Of a stretch of DNA of 64,000 nucleotides, positions 57,323 to 64,000 are shown piece by piece; position 1 is the stretch's first letter, and the number at the start of each line of letters is the position of its first letter. The DNA comes from [Borrelia] tanukii (lineage in GTDB: Bacteria; Spirochaetota; Spirochaetia; Borreliales; Borreliaceae). Where the stretch lies: NCBI RefSeq assembly GCF_030436345.1, contig NZ_CP124038.1, positions 372,001-436,000 on the forward strand, read 5' to 3'. The position numbers and the translations under genes are program-made. The notes under the pieces were generated by a model. It worked only from the letters and a program-made list of their open reading frames with translations. It made no database searches and was not told where the DNA came from.

Positions 57323-60300
57323 TTCCACTACTAATACTCTTATTATCGCCAAACGTTTCAATAATCTCTTTAAGAATCTTAGAGCTTTCAGCGAATCTAT
57401 ATAATCTTAAATTTCTGCGAAGTTCACTAAATAATACCTGAATATTATCGTCTAAAACATACTTGTCAATACTCTCAAGAATTTCGTTGTATTCTCTTGG
57501 CTTTCTGGTTTTAATACCAATTAAAAGTTTATTGAGAAGGTTTAAAAATTGATCATTGTTTTTAAAGTATAGCTTATTATCACTAACAATCTCAGGCTCA
57601 AACAAAACATTCTCCTTTATGTCGTTCATTAGTCGCAATAAATTATCTTTTACAAAAGAATACATTTTTTTTAACTCATAAATTGAATCTTTACTTGTTT
57701 CAATCTTTTTAAAATCTTTATACAATTCGCTACGCATATTAGAAAGAGCTCCAGATATTGAATGCGATATGCTCCTAATTAAAGACAAATTTTCCTCATC
57801 AAAAGCTTTTTCTAAATCAATAATATTAATAGAAATAAAATCAACAAGTCCTCTACATAATTCAGAATATGATACATACGAAAGATTTAATTCTTTTAAA
57901 GCCCTATTAACATCTAAGTTGGGAAACTTAACAAGTTGATTCAAATCTTCATTTTCCCAAATATCATTAGCTTCAAACTGTAAATATTTTCTTAATATAA
58001 TTTTAATTGAACTTATGTGTATTGGTTTTGAGATGTAATCATTCATACCACTTGCAAAACACTTGTCTTTATAATCTTGCAAAGCATGCGCTGTTACAGC
58101 AACCAAAATGCACGGCTTTAAATTCTTTGCCTTTTCAAATTTTCTAATTTCTTTAGCCACTGAAAATCCATCATATCTTGGCATTCGTATATCAATAAAA
58201 GAGATAGCATATTTTTTTTCTTTTAAAGATTTTAAAGCCTTTACTCCATCATCTACAATATCAATAAAATTTTCGTTAATACCTATTACGACAAGAATGT
58301 CTTTCAACACTTTTTGATTTACTTGATTATCTTCAGCTATTAACACATTAATAGGTTCTTTTATCTTAAAAGCACTATCTACTGGAACTAAATCTTCAAA
58401 ATCCATTTCTGTTTTAAGCTCTTTTTTAGAAAGAATAGAGGATATATTAAGTCCCATTAACGGCTTTTTAACATACATATATTTTAAATTTTTTAAAGCT
58501 TTATTCTCTAAATAATAAAATAAAAAAATAATTTGTACATCAGGGCTTAGTCTTTCAATATTATTAGCAAATCGAATACTCTCTTGAATATTGTCGTTAT
58601 TTACATTTACACAAACAAAATTATAAAAAGAGTATTTCTTAAATAATTTGTAAGCATCTTCAAAAGATGCTACATAGTGCAAATTAGAAGATTGGCCTAA
58701 CAAAGTTGAACATTGTTCAAAAATTTTAATAGATTTTTGACTCAAGAGGACGTTCAGCACTTTATTATTACTATTTATTGATTGGCATCTATTGACTGAT
58801 AAACCTTTACTTTTAAGCTCCCCTCCCAAGAAAAAAGGCAGCATAAATGAAAAAGTTGTACCCTCTCCCACCTCACTATCAACAGAAATGCCAAGACCGC
58901 CCATTAACCTTATAAGCTCTCTAGATATTGACAATCCCAATCCCGCACCCTCATGGACCCTTGAAGAAGAATCATCCTCTTGTTTAAATATTTCAAATAT
59001 CTTAGAAAGATTTTCTCTTTTAATGCCTTTGCCTGTATCTATTACCTTAAATTCAATTGTAACCAACACTCTATTATCATCAGCTCTTGTTCTACATACT
59101 TCTTCATAGTTTAAAACAATAACACCATCATCTGTAAACTTAAAAGCATTTCCTATTAAATTAATTAAAACTTGTTTAATTTTTACAATGTCGCCTTTTA
59201 TATAATTCTTCAAATCAGATTTAGAATAAAAGAATAAATCAATATTTTTTTTTGCACATTGAGATTGAAAGGTTTTTAAAACCATTTCCATTTCATTCTC
59301 TAAATCAATCTCTTGACTCTCAACATGTAATTCATTGACATCTATTTGAGACAAATACAATATATCATCAATTAAAGAAAGCAAAGAGTCAGATGAATAA
59401 TTTATCATCCTAACATAGTCTTTTTGAACATCCGTAAGAATAGTTGTATCCAAAAGCTCCGTAGCCGCCATTATTCCATTAATAGGAGTACGAATATCAT
59501 GACTGATGTTAGCTATAAAAATGGTTTTAGCGGTATTAGCAGCTTCTGCAACCTTTTTTTCATTCATTACAAAAGAGTATTTCCTTTTCTGTTCAAATGA
59601 TAATTTGAACAGAAAAATTATTACAAATCCTAAAAAAGTAAAATAAAATATAATGACCGTTAACACCAAAAATTCGAAATTTTTAAACCTACTGCCTTTA
59701 GATTTATAATAAATATCAAATTTCCAATCATTTAAATACCTTTGACTATCAACATTTGAACGCATAACAACTTTTTGAATAATTTCTTTCAAGATATAAT
59801 CTTGATTATAAATAGCAAGACTCAAATCAAAAGCCAAATCTCTAAAAGTAGGAAGTTTTTCAACATCAACAACATTTAATTCTTCAAAAACAGCAGCAGC
59901 TGTATACTCATCGCTAATAATCCCATCTATCTTTCCCTTATAAAGAAGAAGTAGGGCTTCTTTAAAGCTACTCACCAGAAAAAGCTTTGATTTAATCTTG
60001 GAAGCCAAATTTTCACTATATAAAAAATCAAGTACAGCAAACTTCTCTAAAGATCTAGATGGAAGCACCCTTTTTTTATTTGAAAAAATATAAAGTGGAA
60101 TTTGAGAATTTAATTTTATATTAAAAACATTATCCAAATTTGAATCGATCGCATTAGTATTTAGCATATCGATTTTTCCAGATTTGATTAATTTTTTGAG
60201 CTCCAAACTGCTATATGCTTCAATTATATTAAATTCCAAACCTGAAAACATTCTAATCTTATCAAGCAAAAATTGATTTATTCCTTTATAACTATTTGCT

Positions 60301-61817
60301 TCAACATAATCTATTGGATACCAATTTTTAACAGCAAGATTTAATTTATTATTTTTTGATAACCAAATTTTTTCTTCTACATTGAATTTAACCTTATTCA
60401 TGATTTTATAACTATTTATTCGAGAACTATTAATCTCTTCTTTATCCAGCCAATTTTTATCTATTTGAAGTAAAGATTCAAATGAAATATCATCAAATAT
60501 AGAATTAAGAATGTATTTAATAATCTTGTAAACCCTGTTATCAATAGCTAATACTAAAAACCTATTTTTATTAAAAATCGAATCGTAAGATTTTAATATT
60601 TCGTTATATCCATTTAATTTTAATAAATATTTTGTTGTTATTGAATTTTCTATAAATCCATATGAATTATTAACAATATCTATAAAGTTATTAACAATAT
60701 CTTGATCCTTATTTAATCGAATATTATTAAAATCAAAATCAATAAACTGAGAATTTATTGGACCAGCGGTATTGCTTAAACCTTTAGAATAAAATTTAAA
60801 ATTAAGCGGATATATTGGCTTACTTACTACATAATTAACATTTTCAAAGACACTATCATTACTAATAATTCCTCCAAAAATGCCTACTGACTTTCCATCT
60901 AATGATTTCTTAATATCCTCTTTAGGAAACCCCTTAAAAATAGGTTTAAAGATATGCTTTCTTGAAATAAGATTCCATAAATCTACTAAAATGCCAGACA
61001 ACTTTCCCTTTGAATTAATAAAACTCAAAGGGGGATAATCGTTATATAGCCCAACATCAATAAAACTTCCCTTAACAGTACTGTCCAAAAAAGACACAAC
61101 ATATTCATCAGGCATTTTCATCAAATACGAAAATAAATCTAAATTTAAATTCTTTATTATCTCAGGAGCATTTCTACTAATAGCCACTCTATTTTTTATG
61201 CTATAAAACACATCTCCATTAAAAATTCCAAGATCTTCACCTAAAATAAACTTTGAAACATAATATAAAGTCTTACAGTCACCATATATATAATCAACTT
61301 TATCATTTTTTAAAGCCAATAATAACTCTTGAACATTATTAACCAAAAAAATGTTGTTAGCACCTCTTAGTCTTAAAATATCTTCATATATTGTGTTTTT
61401 AATAACTCCTATATTAAAATTGGATAAAAATGTTGAATGAGTACTTTTATATTTTTTATTAGAGCTTTTATAAAACAAAATTGCAATACTCCTGGCAAGT
61501 TCACCTTTAAAATAAAATAAATCATTTAATTTTGAATTATAAGTCAATCCTAAATATATTGCTTCGTCTTCAATTTTACTTTCATTTAAATTATCAGCAG
61601 GCTCAACTATAATATCAACATTATTATCTTTTGCCCATTTGTCTAAAATAGAAAAAATAAGCCCTTCATATTCTCCTTTATTATTCTTATGGTAAAAGGG
61701 GAAATATTGGCCTACAAGCTTAAACTTGAAAATATCCTTAGGAAATAAATTGGCGTTGACAAAGCAAACCAAAAGTAAAATTAAAAAATTAGTACTTAAA
61801 AAGTTTGCTTTTTTCAT
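57312..61817 (-). CDS. hpk1: Hybrid sensor histidine kinase with three periplasmic solute-binding modules
   Basis: 1501 residues. A signal-like N-terminus (FLSTNFLILLLVCFVNANLF) precedes three SBP_bac_3-like modules beginning near 30, 250 and 490. A membrane helix at about 705-730 follows, then HisKA (His773 in FIANISHDIRTPING), HATPase (about 885-1010, with DTGKGIKRENLSKIFE and GAGLGLSISRELIRLMGG), a pseudo-receiver (about 1017-1126), a true receiver with Asp1209 (ISFIDIRMPRYDG) and an Hpt domain with His1352 (SHSISGALSNM). It senses small molecules and feeds phosphate to Rrp1, as known in tick-phase signalling. It is upstream of and overlaps rrp1. Confidence 0.96.
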   Translation of the reverse strand: MKKANFLSTNFLILLLVCFVNANLFPKDIFKFKLVGQYFPFYHKNNKGEYEGLIFSILDKWAKDNNVDIIVEPADNLNESKIEDEAIYLGLTYNSKLNDLFYFKGELARSIAILFYKSSNKKYKSTHSTFLSNFNIGVIKNTIYEDILRLRGANNIFLVNNVQELLLALKNDKVDYIYGDCKTLYYVSKFILGEDLGIFNGDVFYSIKNRVAISRNAPEIIKNLNLDLFSYLMKMPDEYVVSFLDSTVKGSFIDVGLYNDYPPLSFINSKGKLSGILVDLWNLISRKHIFKPIFKGFPKEDIKKSLDGKSVGIFGGIISNDSVFENVNYVVSKPIYPLNFKFYSKGLSNTAGPINSQFIDFDFNNIRLNKDQDIVNNFIDIVNNSYGFIENSITTKYLLKLNGYNEILKSYDSIFNKNRFLVLAIDNRVYKIIKYILNSIFDDISFESLLQIDKNWLDKEEINSSRINSYKIMNKVKFNVEEKIWLSKNNKLNLAVKNWYPIDYVEANSYKGINQFLLDKIRMFSGLEFNIIEAYSSLELKKLIKSGKIDMLNTNAIDSNLDNVFNIKLNSQIPLYIFSNKKRVLPSRSLEKFAVLDFLYSENLASKIKSKLFLVSSFKEALLLLYKGKIDGIISDEYTAAAVFEELNVVDVEKLPTFRDLAFDLSLAIYNQDYILKEIIQKVVMRSNVDSQRYLNDWKFDIYYKSKGSRFKNFEFLVLTVIIFYFTFLGFVIIFLFKLSFEQKRKYSFVMNEKKVAEAANTAKTIFIANISHDIRTPINGIMAATELLDTTILTDVQKDYVRMINYSSDSLLSLIDDILYLSQIDVNELHVESQEIDLENEMEMVLKTFQSQCAKKNIDLFFYSKSDLKNYIKGDIVKIKQVLINLIGNAFKFTDDGVIVLNYEEVCRTRADDNRVLVTIEFKVIDTGKGIKRENLSKIFEIFKQEDDSSSRVHEGAGLGLSISRELIRLMGGLGISVDSEVGEGTTFSFMLPFFLGGELKSKGLSVNRCQSINSNNKVLNVLLSQKSIKIFEQCSTLLGQSSNLHYVASFEDAYKLFKKYSFYNFVCVNVNNDNIQESIRFANNIERLSPDVQIIFLFYYLENKALKNLKYMYVKKPLMGLNISSILSKKELKTEMDFEDLVPVDSAFKIKEPINVLIAEDNQVNQKVLKDILVVIGINENFIDIVDDGVKALKSLKEKKYAISFIDIRMPRYDGFSVAKEIRKFEKAKNLKPCILVAVTAHALQDYKDKCFASGMNDYISKPIHISSIKIILRKYLQFEANDIWENEDLNQLVKFPNLDVNRALKELNLSYVSYSELCRGLVDFISINIIDLEKAFDEENLSLIRSISHSISGALSNMRSELYKDFKKIETSKDSIYELKKMYSFVKDNLLRLMNDIKENVLFEPEIVSDNKLYFKNNDQFLNLLNKLLIGIKTRKPREYNEILESIDKYVLDDNIQVLFSELRRNLRLYRFAESSKILKEIIETFGDNKSISSGNDN

Positions 61818-61839
61818 GTTATTTTAAAATTTCCTTATT

Positions 61840-61868
61840 AAAATACAATAGTTCTACTAATGTGTAAA
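61840..61868 (-). promoter_or_regulatory. Possible promoter of hpk1
   Basis: Minus strand TTTACA (61863-61868), 17-base spacer, TATTTT (61840-61845). The RNA start it implies would fall within the AAGGAAA ribosome site before the ATG, so either the message is nearly leaderless or another start is used. TATACT lies further upstream without a good -35. Confidence 0.28.
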
Positions 61869-61914
61869 AATAAGTATACACAATAAAATCAAAGTTTAAA
61901 GTACAAAATAAAAA

Positions 61915-62026
61915 CCCTGGCAATAACTTACTCTCCCGCGAACTCGCAGTACCATCAGCGAATAAGAGCTTAACTTCTGTGTTCGGAATGATAACAGGTG
62001 TTTCCTCTTTTCTTTAACCACCAGGG
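61915..62026 (-). rRNA. rrf: 5S ribosomal RNA
   Basis: 112 bases on the minus strand, from CCCTGGTGG to CCAGGG; the ends pair to close the molecule. The conserved loop text CCGAACACAGAAGTTAAG is present. After the 3' end the minus strand reads TTTTTATTTT, so the closing stem plus T-run probably also terminates transcription. It follows 23S rRNA by a short spacer. Confidence 0.95.
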
Positions 62027-62049
62027 TTTTTATAAGGAAGACAAAAATA

Positions 62050-64000
<1,951 letters not shown>

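Overview
The window is chromosomal DNA of a Lyme-disease spirochete (Borrelia/Borreliella burgdorferi sensu lato). Evidence: very AT-rich sequence with Lys/Asn/Ile-rich proteins; the four-gene bmp (P39) lipoprotein locus; an Hpk1/Rrp1 c-di-GMP two-component pair beside 5S/23S rRNA genes; a spirochete-style lipoprotein resembling P22/LA7; and gene order that, as I recall it, matches B. burgdorferi B31 from about BB0364 to BB0420 without rearrangement. BmpA and BmpC differ from remembered B31 sequences at many positions, so I suspect another genospecies (garinii, afzelii or a relative) rather than B31; I cannot settle this without a search. I see no insertion sequence, prophage, CRISPR array or plasmid-like segment.

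Layout. 1-2.6 kb: end of methylglyoxal synthase, a lipoprotein, an M18 aminopeptidase and a small orphan EIIB-like protein. 2.7-10.9 kb (minus strand): a close-packed run membrane protein-gltX-glyS-tyrS-clpA-gpsA. 11-14.5 kb (plus): an HD-GYP protein with pfs, metK and luxS, joined by ATGA overlaps. 14.5-18.5 kb (minus): a putative outer-membrane protein, a HIT protein, mgtE and a trehalase-like hydrolase. 18.6-23.2 kb (minus): bmpD-bmpC-bmpA-bmpB. 23.3-35.2 kb (minus): the main gene-expression block tRNA-Thr, rpmG, tRNA-Trp, secE, nusG, rplKAJL, rpoBC, rpsL, rpsG. 35-45 kb: uncharacterised exported proteins, an ankyrin protein, a DAACS transporter, an archaeal-type proS, and a tandem pair of outer-membrane proteins. 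45-51 kb: manA plus a fructose-family PTS permease, then an exported nuclease cluster and a CTP-dependent lipid-kinase-like protein. 51-57 kb: cheR, cheB, traB-like, adk, dipA. 56.4-64 kb (minus): rrp1, hpk1, 5S and the 3' two thirds of 23S rRNA.

Most highly expressed genes (rRNA, ribosomal proteins, RNA polymerase) are on the minus strand, as expected for a replichore left of a central origin. The functional themes are c-di-GMP signalling (Hpk1-Rrp1 and the HD-GYP protein), envelope proteins (Bmp lipoproteins, several small putative beta-barrels, DipA), carbohydrate import and translation.

I did not find an undescribed multi-gene system. The most striking pattern is recurrent loss of catalytic or phospho-acceptor residues in otherwise well-kept proteins: the CheB receiver, the second AAA+ module of ClpA, the HD-GYP metal site, an orphan EIIB without its cysteine, and one pseudo-receiver in Hpk1. 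There are also operator-like palindromes on promoters of the fructose PTS, the P22-like lipoprotein and the ankyrin gene, and promoters that imply near-leaderless mRNAs.
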